This document shows positions 37,903 through 51,100 of a stretch of 64,000 bases of DNA, one piece after another; within the stretch, counting starts at the first letter, position 1; every line of letters starts with the position of its first letter. The notes beneath the pieces were generated by a model, which saw nothing but the letters and a program-made list of their open reading frames with translations, was not told the origin of the DNA and did not search any database. The DNA comes from Brachyhypopomus gauderio. Lineage: Eukaryota > Chordata > Actinopteri > Gymnotiformes > Hypopomidae. The stretch is from the NCBI RefSeq assembly GCF_052324685.1, contig NC_135223.1:21319869-21383868 (forward strand), given 5' to 3'. The position numbers and the translations under genes were made by a program.

Positions 37903-40900
37903 CTCTGGCCTCAATTTAAAAATATTAAGTACCGTAATGTAATACATGTAATGTATGCTGAATGTTTTGAATGTGCCAATGCATGTGTTGTAAAAGGTAC
38001 TATATAAATACATTTGACTTTGACTTTTGAAGTCAGAAAATGACATTTATTCCATTAGGAGTAGCACTGAATGCTCTCATGAAGTAATTCTCACTGACTA
38101 CATCAAGCAATGTACCGGTAATAAGATATCACTCCCGGCATCCCCTCCAACTGCTGTCTAAAGTGATCGCTCAGAATGCAGTATACTGCTCCAACAACAC
38201 CGTCTCTGGAAAAAACGTAGCGTGTGGCCTTCTTTTGATCTTCACTGAGCCAAGCCCTCTGGAGTGATGAGCTCACATCATGTCCTGCAGTGCAGATAAG
38301 ACCTGCAGAACAGGAGTCTGTGTCAACAGCAGCATTACCAAAGGCAAAAACGGGCTGCTCTGTTGGCCTATCTGAGTAAAAGGTCAGCTGATAAACCTGG
38401 AGTCAGAACACTGTGCACTCGAATACTTCAGAATCCTTTTGTCTCCTGCAGAAGAATTTTAATGAAAGGTTTAACACTGCTTCAAACTCAGGTTCATTTG
38501 ACAAAGAAAAACGAGACAGTGGCTAGTAAACCAGTATACAATGGGTTAATCTCATTAATTACCTCAATTTGCCTGTTATTTGTATCTTTTTTAAAAACTC
38601 ACAAGTACATTCAGTTTTTAATGGTCTGCCTATTCAACGTATCTCTCTCGCAAACAACCTGCATCGTTTAGGTTTCTCATGCCACGGACCAAACATACAG
38701 ATATAATGCAGACAGATCTGATCTTCATGACACTCCATTGTCTGCCTTTTAAGAGTAAAGAACTTGTTTGTTTTGGCCAAGGTACAGACAGTTTTATGGC
38801 TGCCAGCATCTCTGAGCAAGTGTTCTGGCAATGTTAGAAAAGATCGGGAAATCAAGATCGCAGGCAAGGAATCATTTTTGTTTTTTGCTTTAGATTAGTG
38901 AGTTTCCGAGAAACCTTTACCACACATATTTTTCTTATCAGAAGGTAACAATTTTATTTTTACTCTAAAACAACAGAACACTTCGCATACATGCCTTCTA
39001 TTCGTTTAATGTGATAGGCAGCAAAACCCTTAAAAATTCCTTTATCCCTGTTCTTAGGACACCACCGGGAAACATTTGAGATGATATCCTGTTCATCTCA
39101 GCAGTTCAAATGAAACAAGATATTGAAATGGAAACCCTGTTTGGAGTAAACACATACCATATTAGAACTCACTACCTAATAAGTGACAATTAACAAGTAT
39201 TGTGCTTGTTAGTCAATTGCAAGAACAGATGAATGATTGGCCCATTTAAAGAGACTTCTTGCTGCAGTGTTCCCTGGACAGAAAGTGTTCCCTGAAACAG
39301 ACAACTGATATGAATGAATGTAAAGCCAAAAATAAATTCCCGTCTTAGTTGGATCCACTTTTCTCAGTCCTATTTTTGTACACACAAATATTAAACTTAT
39401 TATGTCTGTGGTCCTCTAAACAGTGGATTACATGTGGTATATAGACTCTCGTAAACACTGTTCGTTTGATGAGCAGGGGTGTTGTACTCCTTGCCTTAGA
39501 CTCTGCCAAAAGATAATACAGTGATTTATGTGGTGTGAAAACAGCGGCCGCAGAAACCTCAGAACTAAACAAGTGAAGGATTTGAGGAGGTGGAGCAAAA
39601 TAAACCGGATAAAAGGCATTAGCAGAACAAGCTCTTAGCACTGCTTTTGAAGGGCTTTATCTCTTCTTCCCATCTTCCATTTTCCCCTTTCTCTGAATTG
39701 CTTGTTCGCCTGCTGTGTAAACTGGCAGTTATCTGTCATTTTGTGAATGAGGTCTAGGAAGTAATAAGAGGACTGGATGAGTGGGTCACTGCATTGGCCT
39801 GTCTGCATAGAAATGGGCTGACAAGGTCTTGGAGGTCAGCTGCAGATCTGGGATATTTAATACTAATAGGGCCTCATTACAAATACTGTATATATACACA
39901 CGTCACTTCAAATGCTGTATTACTGTATGTGGCCAAGCAAACTTCTCAAAAGAAAGATGTTGAGGAATGGTGGATGGCATTTATGCATAATCTAAATCTA
40001 ATTATGCATAATCACCACCCTTCTTTATAAAGTATATCAAACCATCAAGGACGCCCAATCGCCACCCCAGTAGCACTTGACAGGGCCTCTTCGTTTTGTC
40101 GAGTCAACTACATTGGCTTTCTTTGGCAGCGTTATCAGAAAGAGCTCTAGCCATCAGCAATTTGTCTCCTTTTGTTTTGTCATACCAGCTGAAGCCTGCA
40201 CTCTTTCACCACGTTGGCTATCCATGTCTGACTCAAAACAGAGCCTGAACTAATGAGCAGAGCTGAAATATTATCCACAAACCCACGCATACAATTATTA
40301 AGCAAGGCACTTCTATTTGATGTAGCTGTGCACTGCAATGGAATATCTGACAGGGGGCCTGTTTTGATTAGTCCACGTTGAGCTGTTGATTTGAAAGAGA
40401 CGTGTACCTTTTTAGCCCGTCGCATCCTCCGTATCTGGCATTTGTCTAAAAATGAAAGGGCAGCTTACGTGTTTTCAACAAAAAGAAAATGTTTATAAGT
40501 CCTGTCATTGCAAATTAGGCCGTGAAGAACACTGAAGGAGTAATGGTCTAATTGCATTGTTTATGATGAATTAACGAGCATTTTGAGTACGGTGAGCAAT
40601 TCCCATTTTGGCCAGGCCTTTGTCAACACTACTGTAGAAAGAACTAAATACTTTCATTAATTCATTTTGTAATACAAATTTCGAGTGCAACCTGTTCCTG
40701 ATTAGGCCGTTGATTAATTGATTTTGCCAACTGTTTTGCTCTAAGTATTTCCTTTGCTTCCGCAATTCCTCTAATTTCACTTTTAGGGCCCCAGGACTTT
40801 CTGAACCAGTTCTGCATCCAACCCCATAAAGATCACTCTGACCCTTCCAAAAAACAGACCAACCCTCACTCATAAAACTGACCTGGCAGCAGCCGTAGTC

Positions 40901-42059
40901 TTTTTACCCTTACATGTGCACATGTATTTTTTCAGCAGTCTCATGTACTCTGTACCATCTGGAGAAAATGGCCACCAGAATGATGCCTTCACAAATGCCA
41001 CCAGTTGGTTGCAGAAGAGCAACACTCATTCCCACAGCGCTTGGATCAAAGCTTATAATGAAAGAACAGTGGCTATCTGAGCAGTGATCTAAGAACAGTG
41101 GCTATCTGAGCAGGGAGCTCTGAAGCTGACAGACTCTGGCTTGGCAGCACTCAGCGATACATACTTACTGAGTTAGTTAGACAGCAACATGAAGAAATTC
41201 AGCACCAAATCGTGAAAACGTTTCAGTCTCTGCTGGTACCACTGTGAAGCCAGTACAGGAGTGATGACTTCAGGTTTAAACATACTGAACAGTTTCGCTC
41301 TTAGAGTCTACAATGACATCTTTATCCCAAGTAAAACTAAACACTCTGACCATTGTGTAAATAGCTATCGAGGTTTAGTAGATAAACATGCAGCTTATCC
41401 AGACCTCACAGAACATTCTGATTAGGGCACTGGAAACACAAGAAAGACAAATGTGGACCTTCCTGAAGCTCTGTGGTATGAAAATGTCTACTGTGCAATG
41501 AAAGACTTTAGTTTGGGTACAGAATGAATGAACAATAATTGTAATGATTTTCTGTCACATGGGACCCGTCAGTGTAAAAATGATCATAGCTATGCATGTG
41601 ACCCTTAGTCTGATGCCCTGTCAGTTGATACTGGGGTACCAGGGTAGTCCACAAACCTCCAAAATGTCAGAGACACACAAAGCCTAGAGATGGTTGCTGG
41701 GCACCTCTGAAAATCAATTAAGCGTGCACCAAGTGTGCACCAAGTGTGCACCAAGTGGGATTTCAAGATTCTGCCAATCCACAAAGAAAACTAAACCAAA
41801 CATGCTGTCCTTCCAGCCCTGTAAATGCAGTAGGATCCTGCATGCAGCACTGGCTTCTTGTACTGTATATAATTCCAGGGCACACAGGCCTCCATCTGTC
41901 TGCATCTGTTGTTTAGTCATATAAAATCTAAAGCTGAATTCTTTATTTCACAATCACACTAAATCCTCACTTATAGCTGCAATTGGCAATGACAATCAAA
42001 TAATTATTTGTGTATTATCTTCCAGCAGAAAGCTCCAAAATGTGTACTGTATATATATA
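37903..42059. other. Intergenic DNA; no gene seen
   Basis: It contains a small 12-bp tandem (GTGTGCACCAAG, three copies, about 41723-41758) and a short duplicated phrase near 41085-41120. The stretch at 40450-40760 is unusually free of simple repeats. No coding homology was found. Confidence 0.45.
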
Positions 42060-42312
42060 TGTCACGTTACGGAGGGCCCCCTGCCGGTCGCCCCCGTCCA
42101 CAGCGGCAGTTGTCCTGTTGTTGTTGCGTTGTGTTCATCCCTCAGGTGGGCAGGGTCTATGATCCGTCTCACCTGATGGTCGTTTGTCTCCTGGTTATTA
42201 CATCCTTAATTTGGATTGAGTCACGGGTTTTTGGTTTATTCATTAAATCCTCCTTTTTCCCTGAGACTTGGCGTGATCGTTTCCATTTTATTTCGCACTC
42301 CCTGCCCGTCAC
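42060..42312 (+). repeat. Interspersed repeat family A, copy 3
   Basis: It begins TGTCACGTTACGGAGGGCCC and ends CACTCCCTGCCCGTCAC. Internal words GTCCTGTTGTTGTTGCG, TCCTGGTTATTACATCCTT and TTATTCATTAAATCCTCC are shared with 27.5 kb. The short GTCACG/CCGTCAC ends could be terminal inverted repeats of a small DNA element. It is noncoding. Confidence 0.7.
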
Positions 42313-45032
42313 ATAAGAGAGCTTGGTTTCCATGTTTTTGCTGATGGCTTTCAATGGATTAGAAAACTAACAGCATTGATAAATAAATATGCTGTTCATT
42401 CTACTAGATTTGTTTCTACAGGTGCTGGTACAGCACGATGGTGCTGCTCTGCTTTGTTACTTCATCTCTCATTAAACTTTATTTAAAGACGTGAAAGTCT
42501 TTATACATCCTCTGCACAATCTTCAAATGATTTCCCTCTCTCAACAAAGTAATATGGCTATCTATACAGAAACCTACTAATAAAGACATTTTAAATAAAG
42601 CCATATGTTACCAACGATTATCACTGCCATAAACTACTTGTTGCAGGCCATTTCATGTGACCTCACTTCTGAGAGACAGCTTTAAAATATGTCAACGTCT
42701 GTTCTTGGGAAACTAGCTCAATGTACATTGTTTAAAATAGTGTGATCAATCATTTACTGTAAGCAAGAAAAAAAATTTGACAGTGTATTTAAACTCAATA
42801 AATCACGTACCAGATGTTTTATTAGTAGTCAAATATAAATGACAAGCACTGCAGTATGTTTAAGCTTTTTTAAATTCTAATTAAATTCCTTTAATAAAAA
42901 TACATTAATTGTCTATCAAATTATCAGAACTACTGGCTTATAATAAATGTGGTATAAGGTTATCCCACTCATATGTATATCTGTGATCTATGAGTCAAAC
43001 CAAACCAAGCCAGTGATTTGATCCCTCTAAACCCAGTAGATTTTTGAGGAACTGCTTTTATCCAGTGATTGATAAACAGCAGGCCTGCACATGCAAATGT
43101 TAAAGGGTACAATTATACACAACAATGTCTCACTCAATTACAGGTTTCATTTAGGCAATATCTATGGACTCCCAGGAAAAGCAGTCTGATTTTAACTTTG
43201 CTCTGTATTTTATGTTTGCGATGTTTATTTTGTTTATGTTTTATTATGTTGATGTTTTGTTTACTACAAGAACGATAGGGTTTTTAGGGTTGGTGAGGGT
43301 TTTTTAGGGTTGAAGAGAGTTTTCTTAGTATTCTGTCTTGGTCGAATAAGAATATGGCATTTATATGGCATGTCTGTGATTTGGGTGCATTTGCGGTGCA
43401 TTTCTAAAGCTGTCAGTTTCAATCCTGTCCAATATGAAATTTAACAGAGAACATTCCAAGGTCCGGACTCATCTACTGTAGGAAACCCAAGCTGACTCTA
43501 AGTTGAAAACTGCTTGCACTGTACGGCTTAGTTCATTCCCCCCAAATGTTGTTTTGATCCTGTGCATAAATTGGGTCTCTGAGGAAATCTACTACTATTG
43601 TAAAAAGTGCACAATGAGAAAACAACATTTCTTAATGATAAACATGTGGGAAAGAATCCTCACAACTTGGGTTTGGATGAATATGACATTGTTAAACATG
43701 TCTCTCAAAATCAGATGGACAAAACATCCTCCCGAAGGCACCAACTGTGACAGAAACTGCCACTTTTGGTTAAACTTTGCAGTGACACAGAAGGTCTGTG
43801 GATACTGTGGGTGTAGATTCACCTCTGGGGAGTCTCCCTTATAGCAGGTCTTACCCTCTAACTAAACTTAACACACCACACCCAGATTAATGAACAGAGC
43901 AAGAATAATTAAGTGGGGTCATATGTGATGGATTAGGGTTAGAGTTAAACTCTTTGTAGATGGTGGATTTACAAGAACTGAGTAGTGGCCTTTGTAGCAG
44001 GCTATACATTCGAGAGGATGAAAGTGAATAATTACTAGTCCTATGCATGTATGCCCTCTTCTGGATGCACTGAAGTTCTGTGTGATTCCTCACCCATTTA
44101 GAAAGCACACTTCAACGGACCTAATACTGGACTCTTATGATAATATTAAAATATTAAAATAGTTTAAAAAACCAGAGTGAATTAAGCATGTAATTGAGAA
44201 CTATCATAAGGCACCTATTCGCAAACATTTTTAAGTTAACCATTAGATTTTTTTTTATTCGTCAAGATATTTAAAACTGACAGCACACAGACTAGACAGT
44301 TCAAAAATTTATGTCAGTCATAAAATGGTCTAAAATGTGCAATCAAACAGCTTAAATTTTGCAGCATCTCCATAAAACCTGGAACAGAATTGTACCCTAT
44401 AGGGAATCTGCAATATGTATCCTTTCTTTGCTTTGACAACATCCCCATTAAATATTTAGAAAGCACATGTGACATACACTGTGCTCTCCGTGTTCTATAA
44501 GTTGTTATTTTTCAGTTGTTACTACTTGCTGATACATTGATGTTAATTATATTATTCGTATGTAATCTACTTAATTTTATTGTGCATTTTTGTCAGTATT
44601 CTAAAGATATTCAAGACAAGTGTCTGAATAAAATAACAATAACATGGTATTTTGGTATTTTCTTAACCAGAAATCATGGCGTAATTACCAAATGGTTCAT
44701 TTGCCCAAAGACGTTGCTGAGTGTGTAAGAAGCACATAGACATGGACTTACTCCTTGGGCCCTGGAACATGCCAAACTCTTTAGGTGTAAACTGAATCAA
44801 ATTAGAAATAGCCTAAAGTGTACAGATTAAGTGATAACATGTGGCATAAGGGGGGGGAACAACCATAAATGTGAGCCAATAAACAATGTTTTGTCTTGGT
44901 TTTCTCTTAAGTCGTTCAGTCAATCATTGTAATGACTTGTCTGAAGTTGCGAAAATAGATTTTAATAGTAACAACAGCAAAATACATCCAAATAAATGTA
45001 AAGAATATAACGTAGTAACGTAGTCGCTAGGC
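42313..45032. other. Intergenic DNA upstream of gnl2; no gene seen
   Basis: AT-rich. No exon or element was recognised apart from short G-rich runs (AGGGTTTTTAGGGTTGG, about 43277-43315). Confidence 0.5.
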
Positions 45033-45120
45033 TGATGACGTACTTCCGTGTTGCACGCGGAAGTTGGTAACACGTGGAATTCAACGGGGAGAAGTAAATC
45101 TTAATCTGCTCTTTAGGGTT
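45033..45120 (+). promoter_or_regulatory. gnl2 core promoter candidate (ETS pair, CRE-like, E-box)
   Basis: Within about 45 bp are TGATGACGTA (CRE-like, from 45033), ACTTCCG (ETS, 45042-45048), CGGAAGT (ETS on the opposite strand, 45058-45064) and CACGTG (canonical Myc/USF E-box, 45071-45076). They lie 80-125 bp upstream of the gnl2 ATG. There is no clear TATA box, as is common for ribosome-biogenesis genes. Function is inferred from motif content and position. Confidence 0.6.
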
Positions 45121-45156
45121 TTTATCAACAAGGACTATCCTAAATCGAATACGAAA

Positions 45157-48100
45157 ATGACGAAACCAAAGTTCAAGGGGAAAAGTTCTATAAATCCGTC
45201 AAATTCCAGTAGTAATCCCGGTAAGTTTGCCATTAGTTCGACTGTAAACACCCAACGTTATCCATGTTAGCTAGCCTGTCCGTACACCTTCATGCGTCAG
45301 TGCTTAGAGGAGCAAGTCGGAGTTTTATTCACGTAGAAACACCAGCTCACTGCGTGATCATTCGCTTTTCTAGTGGGAATGTGTCTTCTCGTTCAGACAA
45401 ACACACACTTCCCTGTCACTTCTGCCCCTAGGATGGGCTGTTCGTGTTTGCATGGGCACACGGTGCACAAACATTGGTTTATAGGTCCATGATCCATCCC
45501 TGTCCTAGATTAACTGTAGGAGGACGCCCCGATGATGTTATGGGTCACTCAATAAACAACAACATTAATAGAATTACTCCTGTCCTTGTCCATGATGTAG
45601 ATTGATTTCTAACAAGAATAATGCTGGGGTAACCAGTACACTAAGTGAGGAGAGGTGGGAAAGCCTTTATACCTTCTTGATTGCATTTGCAGTGGGTTCA
45701 TTCATTAACTTATAAAGACTGGGATAACATGCATTGTGTGATATGTCACATTTCAGAATGACTTTCTCTTGTTTTTCCAAGATCGTGTAAAGGGAGCTGG
45801 TGGGAACAACATGAGGGATCGCGCCACTATCAAGCGCTTGAATATGTACCGACAGAAACAGAGATGGTAATCACACGATGCTTACACGCTGGTCACACAA
45901 CTCACTGTTAGAAGAATGTGCTAAAATATCAGAGCTGAAAATTTAAAATACTGTATTTTTTTACATTAAACAGAGAACATGAATATATAATGTTCTTTAA
46001 TGATACTTCTGCAGTAACAATCGGGGAAAAGTCATCAAGCCATTACAGTACCAGTCCACTGTTGCCCCTGGGACTGTAGCCAGAGTCGAGCCTAATATCA
46101 AGTGGTTTGGTAAGTATATGTAATATAACTAGGCTACTCGTGTTTTAGAGAAATATGCTAGTTATGATTCTTGGTGGAAGGTTAAATAAATAAACTCTGT
46201 GGTGGTGAACCTTGACATGGTTGCCCAGGTTTGCATTATTCTTGTATCATTTCATGAAAGACATGAAAGCGCTTACATGCAAGTCCCTGCCGCATAAGAC
46301 TGGGTTTACTGTTGTGAAGCAGAGAACCCCTGCTGCTTCAGGAGGAAATTAGGTGAAAAAAAACATGTGATGCCAAAGTTGTCTTCGTTCACATGGGACA
46401 CATTCAGACTCACCCTGCAACCCTCTCGTGTCCCCTGGTCCCTGTGCAGCAAACACTCGGGTCATCAAACAGTCGTCCCTGCAGAAGTTCCAGGAGGAGA
46501 TGAGTGCTGTGAAGACAAATCCGTACAGAGTGGTAATGCGACAGAGCAAGCTGCCCATGTCTCTCCTGCACGACCGAATCAAAGCGCACGTACGTATGCA
46601 CACAAACGCCTTCAGCGAAACCTTCAAATTGTCGGAATGCATGTTGCTTACAAACAATTGAAATGGGTTGTTAATTTATAAGTTACGTGTCGTCAGATTT
46701 TGACACTAATGGGAGAGAGTTTCATAACATGGGCTTCCACATGACGTGCTGCGGAATGAAAAGGCGTAAAGAGTCGCTTACTCTCGTCTTTATCGTATTC
46801 TGGAAGCTTCCACTTTGGTGCACGGCGTGTAGTTAGATGAGATTGTGTGGAGAGGTATCACCTATTCTCCGTGGGAGAGGAGCCCAGAGGAAACCGTGCT
46901 CTTTGGCATATCCCACTCGTGCCTCTGCCAGTGCTAAAAAACAGAGTAAAATGTGCTTGAAATAACACTTAACATTTTGCTTGGTTCCTCGAGTTCCCCT
47001 GACAAATGTTGTTGACTTTTGGTGAGATTTTCCAAGCCCTTAAATGCTTCCATGTGTTGGTAAGACTGGGAGAGTTGGAGGAGTGTGAGCTCACCGTCCG
47101 CTGCTACAGCCGTCACACTCTCTTGTTCTTTTGTTACACCTTGGGATTTTGCTGGAGGAAGAAAGAACCCTGACGTTTCCCCATTAGTTGTTTCTAAAGC
47201 CCATGATGGCTGGTGATGACCGTGTTTAAGCTCTGACCCGCTGCCTTAAGCTTCGGTGATCCAGCACGTTTCCAGTGTGTGTTGGCCAGGTAACAAGAGC
47301 GTGACTAGGTGTACGTGTGGCTGTCAGCTGGCCATTCCGGGAATATGTGGGGGTTTTTTTGCTCATTGTTTTTTTGTTTTTGTTTTTGGTTTTTTAATTC
47401 CTTGCTCTGGTTTTGTTGGCGTTCCATACACTTTACAGACACTGTACAATCAATGTAGGTCATTAATACAATAATTGACTGAGAAATCTTGAAAATCAGT
47501 GAATCTGAACAAATGTTCTCACACAAAACAAACATTTTATGATATTTGCATTATAAACTTTATTCAAAACACCTTTCTCAGTGACCAATTTGTTAATGGT
47601 TTTACAGCACACCAGATGTCATTTAACAGACCATTTAACAGTGGTGTTATAATTGTATTACTATGTAGTGGTGTTATTATTATTGTATTACTATATAGTG
47701 GTGTTATTATTGTATTACTATGTAGTGGTGTTCCTTGCAGCTGTTTGATGCATCTGAACAATTGAGGTGCTTCTGTACACATGCTGCTCATTTCAGTATT
47801 CACACCATCAATAACGGCGTGTGCACCAGTTTGCCTCTGGTAGTCATACACGCCCTCGCCTACGGTTCACCAATGAAGTGCTGCGCTTTGATTTATAGCC
47901 ACACCCCTTCATCCACACTTCATTTCAACATGGTAGTACAGGTTAGTTTTTTTGTCTCATTTATCATTGAGACTTCGTTTCATGCTTCCATTATTAGCTT
48001 TTTTTATGTTGTTTTTTTTTTTCACCACAAACTGCCACAAACGGCCTTCCTGTTTTTGAGCCTTACTAGTGTTTTGGATCTTATATTAAACTCTGTGGAG

Positions 48101-51100
48101 TCATGCTTGTCTTTGTAATAGCTTTTGGCACTCACTTTCCTCCATGAACATGCAAATGTTTGTCATATCCAGTATTCTGTCTGTATTTGATTGATTTTTC
48201 AGTTTCATTATGGTATGCTTTTATTAAAAATGACATTTTTGTTCCTTGACATGTCTTTGGTTCTCATGCCGAGAGACAATTGTTGCGATTGTTGTCTAAG
48301 CTCTGTTATGCATACCCAAATTATGTAACAGCATGTAGCTGGCCAAGACATGACTGAGAAGTGTCCAATTACTTTTGGTCCCTTAAAATAAGAGGAATTG
48401 TATGAAATGGATTACAATTTCTACACTGTTTACCTCACTTGGATGTATGGACCCCAGATTAAAACAGGCAATCTGCGCTCTGTTCTTCATCTCAGAACAA
48501 CAAAAGTGATCAACAGTCCCATTGCTTAGCAATGGTGCTGTATAATATCAACGTAGAAGAAATGGACAAACATGTTGTGGAGAGAAACAGGATGTTTAGT
48601 TGTTCATCAAAGAGACTAATGTAGACCGAGCATGTACAAGCCTGCAGCTACAAAAGTAAGAACAGGGTACTTAAGTTGTCCCAGTGTGATTTATTACAAT
48701 TCAACAAACGGTCATGTAGTTTTTCATATCTCATCCTTTCTCCTATGTCCTTAATGCAACTCCAATGGTGGGGAGACTAGAAGGATGCTATCAGTAAAAT
48801 TACAATACCCTTCAACTCTTGTTCATGTTTCTCAGAACTCCAAAGTCCATATTCTGGACACAGAGGCGTTTGAGAGCACGTTTGGGCCTAAGGCTCAAAG
48901 GAAGAGACCAAACCTGAGTGTGGGGGAACTGAAGGAACTAGCTGAGAATGCTGAAGCTTCAGCACAAAACTACAGCATGGAGAAAGACCGTGATCTGGTG
49001 ACCGAAGATAGTGGGGTGAGGTGAGACTTCATAAATGTCATTGGCGTGCTCCTTGTTGGTGGCGATCAGGACTTCAGATTGCCTTCAGGATGTAGGAATG
49101 GAAATGTCACTCAAAGTTGTGTATGTGTGGCTAAACTAACCCTGTGTTTTCAACATGTTGCTGTAGGGAAGAGGTCCGTGAGGAGATCTTCAAGAAAGGA
49201 CAATCGAAGAGAATCTGGGGAGAGCTCTATAAGGTAGTTGTTTGATTAATATTGAGGGATTTGGAAAGCAGTAGTCTCGTGGTTCATGTATGCGGTGACC
49301 TACTTTTTGGAATTATGGTATAAGGCATTATAGCCTCAATTATTCTAGCAGGCATCACAAACTCACCAGAGGCTTTCTGTCGTCAGGTGATCGACTCCTC
49401 AGATGTCATCATCCAGGTGCTGGATGCTCGGGACCCGTTAGGCACCAGATCCAAGAACATTGAGACCTACTTGAAGAAGGAGAAGCCCTGGAAACATCTC
49501 ATCTTCGTGCTCAATAAGTGTGATCTTGTTCCTACCTGGGTGACGGTAAGCCCTACAGAGCTCTTCTGTGCTTTTGTTATGTCTTTAAATCAGGATTTCC
49601 CCAAATTCAACTCCCAGCACAAGGATGTCGGATATTTAAGTATTGTGGATTCAGTGAGTCCCCAAGGACATTTATGCTTTTTGCATTTTTTTACCTTGTC
49701 CAGGTTTTTTGTTCATAAAACCTGGAGAAATTAATGGATTATTAAAGAGTCCTTAATGGATATGTTTGTTTGCAAGTGCTAGGCTTTTGCTTTAAAGGTT
49801 TTTGTGCCCCTTGCTTGTTGTTAATCCCTTGTTCTTTTTGTTGTCAGATAGACTCTTTTTTAATTACTTGTGACACCAAAGGCTGAATTCTATAGGTGTC
49901 TGAATGATCTCACTGTTCTCTTTTTGGTTGTATGATATTCAAAATTCATAATTCATGAATAATGACACTGGGTCAAGATAGTATTGACACCAATGAAGAC
50001 CCGCAGCACATTTTCAGCAAAATGGTGTGTGTTTGTGTGTGTATCAGAAACGCTGGGTTGCTGTGCTGTCTCAGGATTACCCCACACTGGCCTTTCACGC
50101 CAGTCTTACCAACTCTTTTGGGAAGGGCTCTCTCATACAGCTCCTTCGGCAGTTTGGAAAGGTGAGATCTCGGTCGTCTCGAAATAGAAGAGTTTCATGA
50201 ATTCATTCTCATTCCAAAGGAGCAAAGGGCAATCTGAATGAAGCACAAATACATACGCGCTGCAGTCCTTTCACACTGTTATTTTATTAAGATGCTATCT
50301 GCTTCATAAGCTACAGAAGAACCGTTCCCCAGTCAACCACCCACCCAAGCCCTATTATCTATCACTCCACACAGCTACTGGATACTGTCTCTGTCTTCAC
50401 ATCTGCTGCGGGGCTATTTCTGGTACCGTAGCCATAAACAAAGCCATGGAAGCACACAAAATGAGATGGGGTTTGAAAATATAAATTCAGTTCAAAGTTA
50501 CACAACAGGAGTGCTTGTTTCAGCTCAGGGAGACGGTGCAAAAATATCCTGAGGGGGTTATAAACAGAACAATCTAATGGCTTTTAAGAGTTGTGTATTT
50601 TTTGTATTAATTATTTGTTTTGTCTGTCCTGTATAAATGGTTTAGCCATGAATAATGGGGGGGTGACATTTTCACATATGTTTTGCTGATCTTTTGGATC
50701 ATTGCTAAAGGTGTGGTTTTGGACTGCATTCTCCAAGCAACGCATTACGTGCTTGAGGTCCCCCCCCCAACAGATTTTCACATCATATCAGACATATTCC
50801 ATCTGAGTTGTATGTGTTCTCATTTACAAACTTGAAGACCTCCTTAGCCACCATAATGAACTTAAGAGCTTAATACAGAGGCAAAGTTCTGTCCTTAATA
50901 ACATGTTCGTCTCCAGCTCCACACAGACAAAAAGCAGATCAGCGTTGGTTTCATTGGCTATCCCAATGTTGGAAAGAGCTCCATCATCAACACCTTGCGC
51001 TCCAAAAAGGTCTGCAACGTGGCACCTCTCGCTGGGGAGACCAAGGTAGGAACTTCAGTCCATGCTCATGTTGTTTTAAATAAATAACCGCTTTAATTAC

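Noticed and set aside
43277..43320. Second telomere-like stretch (AGGGTTTTTAGGGTT)
   Set aside because: The spacing is irregular and the T-runs vary; it is not a TTAGGG array.
46934..47116. 60-codon minus-strand frame in gnl2 intron 4 (starting [13 protein letters not shown])
   Set aside because: No splice context or family was recognised, and it lies antisense inside an intron.
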